Source: Verticiella sediminum
GTDB taxonomy: Bacteria > Pseudomonadota > Gammaproteobacteria > Burkholderiales > Burkholderiaceae_B
Assembly: GCF_007558815.1 (NCBI RefSeq)
Contig: NZ_VLTJ01000039.1
Span: 1-64,000 of the forward strand
DNA length: 64,000 bases
Direction of reading: 5' to 3'
This document shows positions 56,751 to 64,000 of the stretch, in pieces (the stretch's first letter is position 1; each line of letters opens with the position of its first letter). The position numbers and the translations under genes are program-made. The notes below the pieces were generated by a model. The model ran no database searches, was not told the origin of the DNA, and saw only the letters and a list, made by a program, of their open reading frames with translations.

Positions 56751-57479
56751 ATGACCGACAGAAAAGCCATACTCGTGATCGGCGCCGGCGATGCGACGGG
56801 CGGCGCGATCGCGCGCCGCTTCGCCCGCGAAGGCTATATCGCCTGCGTCACGCGGCGACACGCCGACAAGCTTGCGCCGCTGCTCGAGGCCATCCGCGCC
56901 GACGGCGGCGAGGCGCACGGCTTCGGCAGCGATGCGCGCAAGGAAGAGGAGATGGTGGGCCTGGTCGAGCGCATCGAGCGCGAGATCGCACCCATCGAAG
57001 TGGCGGTGTTCAACATCGGCGCCAATGTGCGCTTCGGCATCACGGACACCACGGCGCGCGTCTACTACAAGGTCTGGGAGATGGCCTGCTTCGGCGGCTT
57101 TCTCATGGGGCGCGAGGTGGCTAAGGCCATGCTGCCGCGCGGGCGCGGCACCATCATCTTCACCGGCGCCACGGCGAGCCTGCGCGGGCGCGACGGCTTT
57201 GCCGCTTTCGCGGGCGCCAAGCACGCCTTGCGCGCGCTGGCTCAGAGCATGGCGCGGGAACTCGGCCCGCAGGGCATCCACGTCGCCCACCCGATCGTCG
57301 ACGGCGCCATCGACACCGAGTTCATTCGCAGCAACTTCCCCGAGCGCTATGCGCTGAAGGAACGTGACGGTATCGTCGATCCGGACAGCATCGCCGAGGC
57401 CTACTGGATGCTGCACCGGCAGCCGCGCAACGCCTGGACGCACGAGCTCGATCTGCGGCCCTGGCTGGAGTCCTGGTGA
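56751..57479 (+). CDS. SDR-family protein with Phe in place of catalytic Tyr
   Basis: A 242-residue short-chain dehydrogenase/reductase. The cofactor loop is altered to VIGAGDATGGAIA in place of GxxxGxG. Ser143 lies in FTGATAS, but the catalytic YxxxK reads FAGAK (153-157), so Phe153 replaces Tyr. A subgroup of bacterial SDRs shares this FAxAK pattern, so it may be a real variant. Oxidoreductase activity is doubtful or uses another acid-base residue. AAGGAGA precedes the ATG; it lies 37 bases after the ligase. Confidence 0.86.
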   Translation: MTDRKAILVIGAGDATGGAIARRFAREGYIACVTRRHADKLAPLLEAIRADGGEAHGFGSDARKEEEMVGLVERIEREIAPIEVAVFNIGANVRFGITDTTARVYYKVWEMACFGGFLMGREVAKAMLPRGRGTIIFTGATASLRGRDGFAAFAGAKHALRALAQSMARELGPQGIHVAHPIVDGAIDTEFIRSNFPERYALKERDGIVDPDSIAEAYWMLHRQPRNAWTHELDLRPWLESW

Positions 57480-57570
57480 GCCGCTTTCCCCGCATCCGGG
57501 CCCCTCGCGGCCATGCCACGCCGAGGCCGTCGAGCGCCGCGGCGCTTCATGCACAGACCAAGGAGACATC

Positions 57571-58194
57571 GTGACCCAACCCCAAGTGCGCTTTCTATTC
57601 GACTTCGGCAGCCCCAACGCCTACCTCTCGCACAAGGTGATCCCCGCCATCGAGGCGCGTACCGGCGTGCGCTTCGCCTATGTGCCCGTGCTGCTGGGCG
57701 GCGTGTTCAAGATGACCAACAACCGCTCGCCGGCCGAGGCCTATGCCGACATTCCGGCCAAGCTCGCCTACGAAAGGCTGGAGCGCGAGCGCTTCGTGCG
57801 TCGCCACGGGCTCGAGCGCTTCCGGCACAACCCGCACTTTCCCGTGAACACCCTCACCATCATGCGCGGCGCCGTTGCCGCGCAGCGCCAGGGCGTGTTC
57901 GCGCCCTATGTGGAGGCGGTCTACGCGGCCATGTGGGAGCGTGGCCTGGACATGGCCCAGCCCGAGGTGATCGCCGGCGTGCTGAAAGAAGCCGGCCTGG
58001 ACGCCGAGGCCTTGCTCGCCGGGGCGCAGGATGCCGAGGTCAAGGCCGAACTGCTGGCCAACACGCAGGCCGCGGTGGAGCAGGGCACGTTCGGTTCGCC
58101 CACTTTCTTCGTCGATGACGAGATCTACTTCGGCAAGGATCGCTTGCGCGAGGTCGAGGACGAGATCGTGCGGCGCCAGGGCGGGGCGGGCTGA
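57571..58194 (+). CDS. 2-hydroxychromene-2-carboxylate isomerase / DsbA-family protein
   Basis: A 207-residue kappa-class GST/DsbA-fold protein. It starts RFLFDFGSPNAYLSHKVIPAIE, where Ser in FGSPNAYL occupies the glutathione-contacting position of HCCA isomerase, and ends with GTFGSPTFFVDDEIYFGKDRL. No CxxC thiol-redox pair is present. The family isomerises hydroxychromene carboxylates in naphthalene breakdown, or uses glutathione otherwise. The start is GTG at 57571 with AAGGAGA. It is the third gene of the ligase-SDR-isomerase set. Confidence 0.9.
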   Translation: MTQPQVRFLFDFGSPNAYLSHKVIPAIEARTGVRFAYVPVLLGGVFKMTNNRSPAEAYADIPAKLAYERLERERFVRRHGLERFRHNPHFPVNTLTIMRGAVAAQRQGVFAPYVEAVYAAMWERGLDMAQPEVIAGVLKEAGLDAEALLAGAQDAEVKAELLANTQAAVEQGTFGSPTFFVDDEIYFGKDRLREVEDEIVRRQGGAG

Positions 58195-58224
58195 GCGCAC
58201 CGCCGTCGAAAGGCCATGGGGAGT

Positions 58225-60237
58225 TCAGGCGCCGGCTGACGTGGGCGGCGGCGCCATGCGGTCGGCCGCCCCGTTCAGTCGTTGCGCAAAGGCCACGAAC
58301 CAGTCCAGGCTGGCGGGGTTGGCCAGCGAGTCCGGGTTGGCGACCTTGCGCAGCGGCTGGCCGAGCAGCAGCTTGCGGATCGGCAGCTCCAGCTTCTTGC
58401 CCGACAGGGTGCGCGGGATCTGCGCGACGGCGAAAATCTCGTTCGGCACGTAGCGGCCCGACAGCGCGTCGCGGATGGCCTTGCGGATGCGGGCATCGAG
58501 CGCCGCATCCAGCGTGTAACCTTCGCGCAGCACCACGAAGAGCGGCATGTACGACGCCCGTCCCAGGTACTCCAGGTCGACCACCAGGCTGTCGAGCACC
58601 TCGGGCAGGGTCTCCACGGCGCGATAGATTTCGCTCGTGCCCATGCGGATGCCCTGGCGGTTGATGGTGGTGTCCGAACGTCCGTAGATGATGGCGCCGC
58701 CTCGCGGCGTCACGCGCAGCCAGTCGCCGTGGCGCCACACGCCCGGGTACATCTCGAAGTAGCTCTCGCGGTAGCGGCTGCCGTCGTCGTCGTTCCAGAG
58801 ATAGAGCGGCATCGACGGGATCGGCTGCACGCAGACCAGTTCGCCGACTTCGTCGTGCACGGGGTGGCCCGCGTCGTCGTAGGCGTACACCGCGGCGCCC
58901 AGGCAGCGGCACTGCATTTCGCCCTCGTAAACCGGCTGCGTGACGTTGCCGGCCAGAAACGCGCCGGCGAAGTCGGTGCCGCCGGAGATCGCATCGATCC
59001 AGAGGTGCGCGCCCACATGCTCGCGGATCCAGCGGTAGGATTCGGGCGCGAGTGGCGAGCCGGTCGAGCCGACCGCGCGCAGGCGCGAGAGGTCGGCGAT
59101 CTGACGCGGTTCGACGCCGGCCTTTTCGCAGCTTGCGAAGAAGGCGGCGCCCGCGCCGAAGAAGGTCACGCCCGTCTCGCCGGCGAAACGCCAGAGCGCT
59201 CCCCAGTCCGGGTAGGCCGGGCTGCCGTCGTAGAGGCACACCGTGGCGCCGGCGAGCAGGCCGCCCACCTGCGCGTTCCACATGATCCAGCCCGTGCTGG
59301 AGTACCAGTGGAAGCGGTCCCGCGGCTGGATGTCGTTGTGCATCATGCCCATCATGGACATCACGAGCAGGATGCCGCCATGCCCGTGCACGATGGGCTT
59401 GGGCATGCCGGTGGTGCCGGATGAATAGACAATCCACAGCGGATGGTCGAACGCCAGCCACTCGGCTTGGAGCGGCGCATCGCCGGCTACGGCGTCCTGC
59501 CAGGGCAGGGCATCCGGCAGCGGCGCGGCGCCGGCGAGCTGGTTCAGGGCGATGACGTGGCGCAGCGTGGGCAGGCCGGCGCGCAGCTCGGCCACGCTGG
59601 CGCCGCGGTCGTGATCCTTGCCGCCATAGCGATAGCCGTTGCAGGCAATGAGCACGCTGGGCTCGATCTGGCGAAAGCGGTCGAGCACGCTGGCCGAGCC
59701 CATGTCGGGCGAGCACACCGACCAGACTGCGCCCACCGAAGCGCAGCCGAGCAAGGCCACGATGGTCTCGGGCAGATTGGGCAGGTAGGCCACGACCCGA
59801 TCGCCGGGCGTCACCCCGAGCGCGCGCAAACGCGCCGCGAGCGCCGCCGCCTGGCGCTGCAGCTCGGCCCACGACCATTCGCCCGCACGGCCGTCCTCGC
59901 CGCGAAACACGATGGCCGGCCGCTGCGTGGTGGCGTGGCGGAACACCTGATCGACGAAGTTGACCCGGGCGCCGGGGAACCAGCGCGCGCCGGGCATGAC
60001 CCGCTCGGCCAGCACCGTCTCGTGCGGCGTGGGCGAATGCACGTCGAGATAATCCCAGGCGGCCTGCCAGAACGCCTCGATCTCGGTGGTGGACCACCGC
60101 CACAGCGCGTCGTAGTCGGCAAAGCGCAGGCCGCGTTCGCGCGCGAGCCAGTCGGTGAATGCGCTCAGGTTGGCGGCGGCCACCTGTTCGGCCGTGGGGG
60201 TCCAGACCGCCACGGCCTCCTGGGGAGTGTCCTGCAT
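58225..60237 (-). CDS. acsA: Acetoacetyl-CoA synthetase
   Basis: A 670-residue acetoacetate-CoA ligase. It opens with an ACAS_N domain (FTDWLARERGLRFADYDALWRWS), then the P-loop IVYSSGTTGMPKPIVHGHGG, STTGWIMWN-like aromatic segment, GGTDFAG, and the C-terminal LSGKKLELPIRK catalytic Lys. The length equals the family norm. It activates free acetoacetate to acetoacetyl-CoA. This enzyme could recycle acetoacetate released by a BKACE enzyme such as the one at 7750, though the two are 50 kb apart. It is convergent with the isomerase gene. Confidence 0.93.
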   Translation of the reverse strand: MQDTPQEAVAVWTPTAEQVAAANLSAFTDWLARERGLRFADYDALWRWSTTEIEAFWQAAWDYLDVHSPTPHETVLAERVMPGARWFPGARVNFVDQVFRHATTQRPAIVFRGEDGRAGEWSWAELQRQAAALAARLRALGVTPGDRVVAYLPNLPETIVALLGCASVGAVWSVCSPDMGSASVLDRFRQIEPSVLIACNGYRYGGKDHDRGASVAELRAGLPTLRHVIALNQLAGAAPLPDALPWQDAVAGDAPLQAEWLAFDHPLWIVYSSGTTGMPKPIVHGHGGILLVMSMMGMMHNDIQPRDRFHWYSSTGWIMWNAQVGGLLAGATVCLYDGSPAYPDWGALWRFAGETGVTFFGAGAAFFASCEKAGVEPRQIADLSRLRAVGSTGSPLAPESYRWIREHVGAHLWIDAISGGTDFAGAFLAGNVTQPVYEGEMQCRCLGAAVYAYDDAGHPVHDEVGELVCVQPIPSMPLYLWNDDDGSRYRESYFEMYPGVWRHGDWLRVTPRGGAIIYGRSDTTINRQGIRMGTSEIYRAVETLPEVLDSLVVDLEYLGRASYMPLFVVLREGYTLDAALDARIRKAIRDALSGRYVPNEIFAVAQIPRTLSGKKLELPIRKLLLGQPLRKVANPDSLANPASLDWFVAFAQRLNGAADRMAPPPTSAGA

Positions 60238-60341
60238 CTTGTCTCCTGCCTGCGAATGCGAGTGCGAAGGCCCGGGCGTCGTCTCGTCTCATGGTGCAGC
60301 CGCCGGACGGCGGCCGCATGGCAGAAGATGATAGCGTCCGC

Positions 60342-61139
60342 TCAGGCGGACGTCAGCCCATAGGCCGCGCTGCGCATGCTGAGCGAGCCCCATTCGATAC
60401 CTGCGGTCGGGAAGGCGACCGGCTCGTGCGGCCGGCGCAGGCCGATGGCGTAGAGCAGGGGCAGATAGTGCTCGGGGGTGGGCACGGCGAAGCGGGCCTG
60501 CGGGTCCAGCCGCTCCCAGTGCGCGAGGCCGTCGTCGTCGCCCGCCTGCAGTGCCTGGGCGACCGCCTGGTCGAAGCGCTCGGCCCACGCATACGGTTCG
60601 GCGGCGTCGCCGCGGCGCGCCGTGCGCAGGTTGTGCACGATGTTGCCCAGGCCGATGACCAGCACGCCTTCGTCGCGCAGCGGGCCCAGGCGACGCGCCA
60701 GCGCCAGGTGCTCGGCGCCCGTGCGGTGCAGGTCCAGGCTCAGTTGGACGACAGGAATGTCGGCCTGCGCAAACATGTGCACCAGCACCGACCAGGTGCC
60801 GTGGTCCAGCCCCCAATCCTGCGTGTCCAGTTGCACGGGCTCGGGCGCGAGCAGGGCCGCGACGCGCTCGGCCAGGGCCGGGCTGCCGGGCGCCGGATAC
60901 TGCATGTCGAACAGCGCCTGCGGAAAACCGCCGAAGTCGTGGATGGTGCGCGGCCTGTCCATGGCCGTCACTGCCACGCCCGCCGTCTCCCAGTGCGCCG
61001 AGACCGCCAGGATCGCGCGCGGGCGCGGCAGCCGCTGGCCCAGAGCGCGCCAGGCGCGGCTGTATGGCGTATCGAGGATGGCGTTCATGGGCGAGCCGTG
61101 CGCCACGAAGAGCGCAGGCTGGATCGCGATATCGGTCAT
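60342..61139 (-). CDS. DODA-family extradiol dioxygenase (YgiD-like)
   Basis: A 265-residue member of the class III extradiol (LigB/DODA) family like E. coli YgiD. Zinc or iron ligands are in FVAHGSPM, VSAHWE and GLDHGTWS, with the late IEWGSLSMRS typical of the family. AGGAGG lies eight bases before the ATG at 61139. It may open catechol-type rings such as DOPA. It is next to rlmJ, on the same strand. Confidence 0.9.
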   Translation of the reverse strand: MTDIAIQPALFVAHGSPMNAILDTPYSRAWRALGQRLPRPRAILAVSAHWETAGVAVTAMDRPRTIHDFGGFPQALFDMQYPAPGSPALAERVAALLAPEPVQLDTQDWGLDHGTWSVLVHMFAQADIPVVQLSLDLHRTGAEHLALARRLGPLRDEGVLVIGLGNIVHNLRTARRGDAAEPYAWAERFDQAVAQALQAGDDDGLAHWERLDPQARFAVPTPEHYLPLLYAIGLRRPHEPVAFPTAGIEWGSLSMRSAAYGLTSA

Positions 61140-61206
61140 TTGCGCAGCCTCCTGTCGCTGCGGGGCGTATGCCGTGGACGGCGGCGGCCTGCCATGACGA
61201 AGAAGT

Positions 61207-62061
61207 TCAGCCCGCGCTGTCCAGCGTGTACTTGCCGGGTGCTCCGACGCCCAGCTCGCGGGCGAGCCAGGGCAGGGCGGTGGCGAGTTCGCCGCGCAGC
61301 GTATAGGGCGGGTTGATGACGAACACACCGCTGCCGTGCAGCCCGATGCCGGTCAGCTCGGGTGTGCCCACGGTAAGGGTGGCGTTGAGCCAGCTCTTGA
61401 CCGGCAGGCGGGCGAGCTTCTCGGGCAGTTGCTGGGCTTCGCGCCGCTGGATCAGCGGATACCAGATCAGGTAGGTGCCGGTGGCAAAGCGTTCCAGCCC
61501 TTCCTTGACCGTCTGCATCACCTGCCGGTAGTCTTTTTTGTCCTCGTACGAGGGGTCGATCAGCACGAGGCCGCGCCGCGTCGGCGGCGGCAGCAGCGCC
61601 TTCAGCCCTTGAAAGCCGTCGGTCGCGTAGATCATCGCGCGCCGTTCCTGTTCCCGGCCGCGGCGGCGCACATTGTCGATCAGGACCTGCACTTCGCTGG
61701 TGTGCCATTCGAACAGGCGCAGCCGGTCGCGCTCGCCGAGCAAATCGAAGGCGATCCAGGGCGAACCCGGGTAGTAGGCGAGCTTGCCGTCGGGGTTCAG
61801 GCGGCGCACCTCTTCGAGGTAGGCGCCGAGCAGCGGCGGCGGCTTGGTGGCCTGCCACAGGCGCTCGATGCCGCTCGTGTACTCGCCCGTCTTGTTGGCC
61901 CAGGCGCCGCGCAGATCGTACAGGCCGGCACCCGCGTGCGTATCCAGGTACCAGAAGGGCTTGTCCTTCTGGCGCAGGTACTGGAGCACCTGCACGAGGA
62001 TGCTGTGCTTGAGCACGTCGGCGTGATTGCCGGCGTGAAAGGCGTGGCGATAGCTGAACAT
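61207..62061 (-). CDS. rlmJ: 23S rRNA (adenine-2030-N6)-methyltransferase RlmJ
   Basis: RlmJ methylates A2030 of 23S rRNA. The 284-residue protein has YRHAFHAGNHADVLKH at the N-terminus, the SAM-binding LDTHAGAGLYDL and the catalytic DPSYED. The ATG at 62061 is unambiguous. It is divergent from the tRNA-Arg gene. Confidence 0.95.
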   Translation of the reverse strand: MFSYRHAFHAGNHADVLKHSILVQVLQYLRQKDKPFWYLDTHAGAGLYDLRGAWANKTGEYTSGIERLWQATKPPPLLGAYLEEVRRLNPDGKLAYYPGSPWIAFDLLGERDRLRLFEWHTSEVQVLIDNVRRRGREQERRAMIYATDGFQGLKALLPPPTRRGLVLIDPSYEDKKDYRQVMQTVKEGLERFATGTYLIWYPLIQRREAQQLPEKLARLPVKSWLNATLTVGTPELTGIGLHGSGVFVINPPYTLRGELATALPWLARELGVGAPGKYTLDSAG

Positions 62062-62153
62062 GGAGGAACCGGACGATGGCAGGGGATAACTATAACCTTG
62101 CCGGCCCGCGCGGCATGGGCAGGGCCGCCGCCTTGCGCTAAAATCGCTGGCTT

Positions 62154-62229
62154 GCCCCGGTAGCTCAGTGGATAGAGCACCTTCCTCCTAAGAAGGGGGT
62201 CACACGTTCGATCCGTGTCCGGGGCGCCA
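62154..62229 (+). tRNA. tRNA-Arg (anticodon CCU)
   Basis: A complete cloverleaf, 76 bases with encoded CCA. Acceptor stem GCCCCGG pairs with CCGGGGC, then discriminator G and CCA at 62227-62229. The anticodon stem CCTTC/GAAGG encloses the loop CTCCTAA with anticodon CCU, reading AGG. The T-loop is TTCGATC. AGG is rare in such GC-rich genomes. Confidence 0.97.
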
Positions 62230-62332
62230 GATACCTCAATGGCTTACCGAGTGCTCACAAGTGCTCGACATGAAGCGAAGCGCGGTGCGCGAAGCCCGAC
62301 CGGCGAATCCCACAGCCTTCGTATGGTTATTC

Positions 62333-62360
62333 TTGACTTCAGGCTTTCAACCCCTAAACT
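62333..62360 (+). promoter_or_regulatory. Sigma70-type promoter for the riboswitch/TerC transcript
   Basis: TTGACT (62333-62338) and TAAACT (62355-62360) are separated by 16 bases. They predict transcription from about 62367, right at the 5' edge of the riboswitch. Confidence 0.6.
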
Positions 62361-62364
62361 TACG

Positions 62365-62495
62365 CCCGTCAAGGGGAGTAGCTTTTCCGCCGTAGCATCG
62401 TCATTACGGTAATCCGCGCCGACAGGCGCAGAACCCGGTGCTCGGGCAACTTCATCGAGTTGCAAGCAAGACCTTGCCCACGAAGGGCAGGGTGC
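62365..62495 (+). ncRNA. yybP-ykoY manganese riboswitch
   Basis: The leader carries the two hallmark conserved loops of the yybP-ykoY family: AAGGGGAGTAGC at 62371-62382 and GCAAGCAAGACCTTGCCC near 62462-62479, with helical segments between. These pack to form the Mn2+ site. The RNA lies upstream of a TerC-family membrane gene, the usual genetic partner (as with E. coli alx). Mn2+ binding is expected to stop the downstream terminator from forming and so raise exporter expression. Exact ends are approximate. Confidence 0.88.
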
Positions 62496-62505
62496 GCGCA
62501 TACGC

Positions 62506-62539
62506 AATGACCTGTGTCCTTCGGGAACAGGTCATTTTT
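62506..62539 (+). terminator. Riboswitch expression-platform terminator
   Basis: AATGACCTGT (62506-62515) pairs with ACAGGTCATT (62527-62536) around an 11-base loop containing a TTCG tetraloop-like core, followed by TTTTT. It comes directly after the riboswitch aptamer and 250 bases before TerC, so it probably acts as the regulated terminator. Confidence 0.85.
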
Positions 62540-62793
62540 GCTTCTGGAGCCAGTATGTCGACATCCGCATGCCGTTGTGCCCCCATGCGACCGCGCCCTC
62601 GTGGCGCGCGTCGCTCGCGGCGTTGCCATTCCGGCAGCGCCGAGCCTCCCTCACCCCCGTTCGGTTTCGCGCCTGCGCTCATTGCGCGGGTGTGCGCTCG
62701 GCATGGCCGTGCGCTCCGGCCGGCAAGCCCGCTTCTTCGGGCGGCGCCGGCGTCTCTCCCTTCCCATACGAGTGATACAGCTAGGAGATAGCT
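62540..62793. other. Long leader between riboswitch terminator and TerC
   Basis: Very GC-rich DNA with an Arg-rich open frame (62554-62791) that does not look like a protein gene. AGGAGA for TerC lies at 62783-62788. The region may simply be an extended 5' UTR. Confidence 0.4.
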
Positions 62794-63510
62794 TTGCTTG
62801 AATTTCTGCAAACCCTGAGCTGGGCGGCGGTGTTCCAGATCATCCTGATCGACATTCTGCTCGGCGGCGACAACGCGGTGGTCATTGCACTGGCCTGCCG
62901 CAACCTGCCCAAGAAACAGCGCATGCAGGGCATCCTCTGGGGTACCGCGGGCGCCATCATCCTGCGCGTCATCCTCATCTTCTTCGCGCTGACGCTGCTG
63001 ACCATCCCCTTCCTGAAGGTCGTGGGCGCGCTCCTGCTGCTCTGGATCGGCGTCAAGCTGCTCATCCCCGAAGAGGACGCGCACGGCAACATCCAGGGCG
63101 GGACCTCGATCTGGGCTGCGATCAAGACCATCATCGTGGCCGACTTCGTGATGAGCCTGGACAACGTCATCGCGATCGCCGGCGCCGCTCAGGGTGCGGC
63201 GGCGGAGCATCAGCTCGGCCTGGTCATCTTCGGCCTGGTCGTGAGCGTGCCCATCATCATCTGGGGCAGCACGCTGGTGCTCAAGCTGATCGACCGTTTC
63301 CCGCTGGTCATCACCTTCGGCGCGGCGCTGCTGGGCTGGATCGCGGGCGGCATGCTGGTCACCGACGTGGTCTTCGTGAACAACTTCGGCGAGCCCTCCA
63401 CCATGGTGAAGATCGTGGCCGAGCTGGTCGGCGCAGTCTTCGTCGTGCTGCTGGGCCGTACGCTGGCGCAGCGCAAGCGCGCGGCGCTGGAGGGCGGCAA
63501 CGCCGCCTAA
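62794..63510 (+). CDS. TerC-family transporter, probable manganese exporter
   Basis: A 238-residue TerC/YjbE-type membrane protein with about seven helices. Conserved acidic motifs LLGGDNAVVIAL near residue 23 and VMSLDNVIAIAG in the second half form the presumed metal path. The start is a TTG at 62794, with AGGAGA five bases upstream. Control by the yybP-ykoY riboswitch indicates Mn2+ export, either from the cell or for metalation of exported proteins. A terminator follows at 63556. Confidence 0.92.
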   Translation: MLEFLQTLSWAAVFQIILIDILLGGDNAVVIALACRNLPKKQRMQGILWGTAGAIILRVILIFFALTLLTIPFLKVVGALLLLWIGVKLLIPEEDAHGNIQGGTSIWAAIKTIIVADFVMSLDNVIAIAGAAQGAAAEHQLGLVIFGLVVSVPIIIWGSTLVLKLIDRFPLVITFGAALLGWIAGGMLVTDVVFVNNFGEPSTMVKIVAELVGAVFVVLLGRTLAQRKRAALEGGNAA

Positions 63511-63555
63511 GCCCCAAAGCCGGGGCCCTGCGCGGCCCCGGCCCGCGTAGAATGC

Positions 63556-63596
63556 GGGCCAGACGCGGATTCGTCCGCGCTGGCCCGTTTTGTTTT
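63556..63596 (+). terminator. Rho-independent terminator after TerC
   Basis: GGGCCAGaCGCGGA (63556-63569) pairs with TCCGCGcTGGCCC (63574-63586), followed by TTTTGTTTT. It lies 46 bases after the TerC stop. Confidence 0.88.
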
Positions 63597-63685
63597 GTCG
63601 CCGGGCCACTGCCAAGTAGCGAACGGCCGCTGCCGTTCGCCGGCCAGGAGGCGGTCTTCCCGCCGACGAAGAATCGCAGGTGTCC

Positions 63686-64000
63686 ATGCCCAGGAAGAAA
63701 ATCGATGCCGGTGCGCGCGCGCACAGCGAGCAGGCCGGCCAGCTTCTCGATGCCGCCGCGGCTCATGTGCTTGCGCACGGGCTGGGCGATCTGTCACTGC
63801 GCCACATTGCCGAGTCGGTGGGTACGAGCCATCGGATGCTGATCTATTACTTCGGTTCCAGCGACGGCTTCTGGCAGGCATTGCTCCAGCGCCTGCGGCA
63901 CCAGGAGCAGGCCAAGAGCATCGGCTGGAGCGGTTCGACCCACGGCCCCGCGCACGGCATCGAGGCGGCCTGGGCGCGTTATGCGGCGCCCAACTATCTG
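63686..64000 (+). CDS. TetR-family regulator, cut by window end
   Basis: The first 105 residues of an open frame that runs off the right edge. An N-terminal TetR helix-turn-helix is visible: QLLDAAAAHVLAHGLGDLSL, then RHIAESVGTSHRMLIYYFGS, and FWQALLQRLR begins the ligand domain. ATG at 63686 was used; no strong ribosome-binding site is seen. The target and ligand are not visible in the window. Confidence 0.82.
   Translation, partial: MPRKKIDAGARAHSEQAGQLLDAAAAHVLAHGLGDLSLRHIAESVGTSHRMLIYYFGSSDGFWQALLQRLRHQEQAKSIGWSGSTHGPAHGIEAAWARYAAPNYL

Noticed and set aside
54599-56770. A 723-residue minus-strand frame opposite the acyl-CoA ligase
   Set aside because: Low-complexity His/Arg/Gly-rich translation antisense to a well-supported AMP-binding ligase.
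62154-62229. tRNA-Arg as an integration site
   Set aside because: No integrase follows and no repeated tRNA 3' end was noticed downstream in the window.
62554-62564. TATGTCGACAT, matching the core of the 4308-4329 palindrome
   Set aside because: Only 11 bases match and the flanks differ. The location downstream of a riboswitch terminator makes a GntR operator unlikely.
62554-62791. Arg/Pro/Ala-rich frame between the riboswitch terminator and TerC
   Set aside because: No family pattern and no ribosome-binding site; typical of noncoding GC-rich leader.

Overview
The window is a GC-rich (roughly two-thirds G+C by eye) betaproteobacterial chromosome segment. It most resembles the Alcaligenaceae (Bordetella/Achromobacter group). 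Reasons: five separate Bug-type (TctC) periplasmic binding proteins, the neighbourhoods DUF3460-scpA-panC, tsaE-amiC-mutL-miaA and dapF-DUF484-xerC beside two lpxL genes and metK, and many TauD, LysR and MmgE/PrpD genes. This assignment is inference from gene content, not from a database match.

Layout. 0-4 kb: two quinone-reductase-type oxidoreductases, an AraC regulator and a small hydrolase. 4-10 kb: a catabolic block with a TauD-type dioxygenase, a GntR/FCD regulator (22-bp palindrome upstream of the dioxygenase), two Bug proteins and a BKACE (DUF849) enzyme, interrupted by an IS66-like remnant. 10-13 kb: TauE exporter, LysR, MFS transporter. 13-19 kb (minus strand): tsaE, amiC, mutL, miaA preceded by an AEC permease. 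19-29 kb: an accessory catabolic island with two Bug proteins, a LysR, four different MmgE/PrpD enzymes and a metallo-beta-lactamase-fold hydrolase. 29-30.6 kb: a decay zone with a truncated ABC permease, an ABC ATPase lacking its Walker B region, and half of a LacI regulator. 31-43 kb: core genes (dienelactone hydrolase, panC, scpA, hslVU, dksA, a COG0523 GTPase, xerC, DUF484, dapF, two lpxL-type acyltransferases, metK). 44-47 kb: Bug, TauD-type dioxygenase, LysR. 47.5-51.6 kb: a complete sulfate transport operon sbp-cysTWA. 51.7-62 kb: lipoprotein acid phosphatase, DUF1289, LysR with azoreductase, an acyl-CoA ligase/SDR/isomerase block, acetoacetyl-CoA synthetase, a DODA-type dioxygenase, rlmJ and tRNA-Arg(CCU). 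62.2-63.5 kb: a yybP-ykoY (manganese) riboswitch with promoter and terminator ahead of a TerC-family transporter. The window ends inside a TetR regulator.

Working together. Sulfate uptake, the mutL/miaA operon, hslVU, lipid A acylation and the Mn-riboswitch/TerC pair follow known logic. The 19-29 kb island is the best candidate for an undescribed pathway: binding protein, MBL hydrolase and several non-equivalent MmgE/PrpD enzymes suggest uptake and stepwise lactone opening, hydration/dehydration or decarboxylation of an unknown polycarboxylate. No TctA/TctB membrane subunits occur in the window, so all five Bug proteins must use permeases encoded elsewhere.
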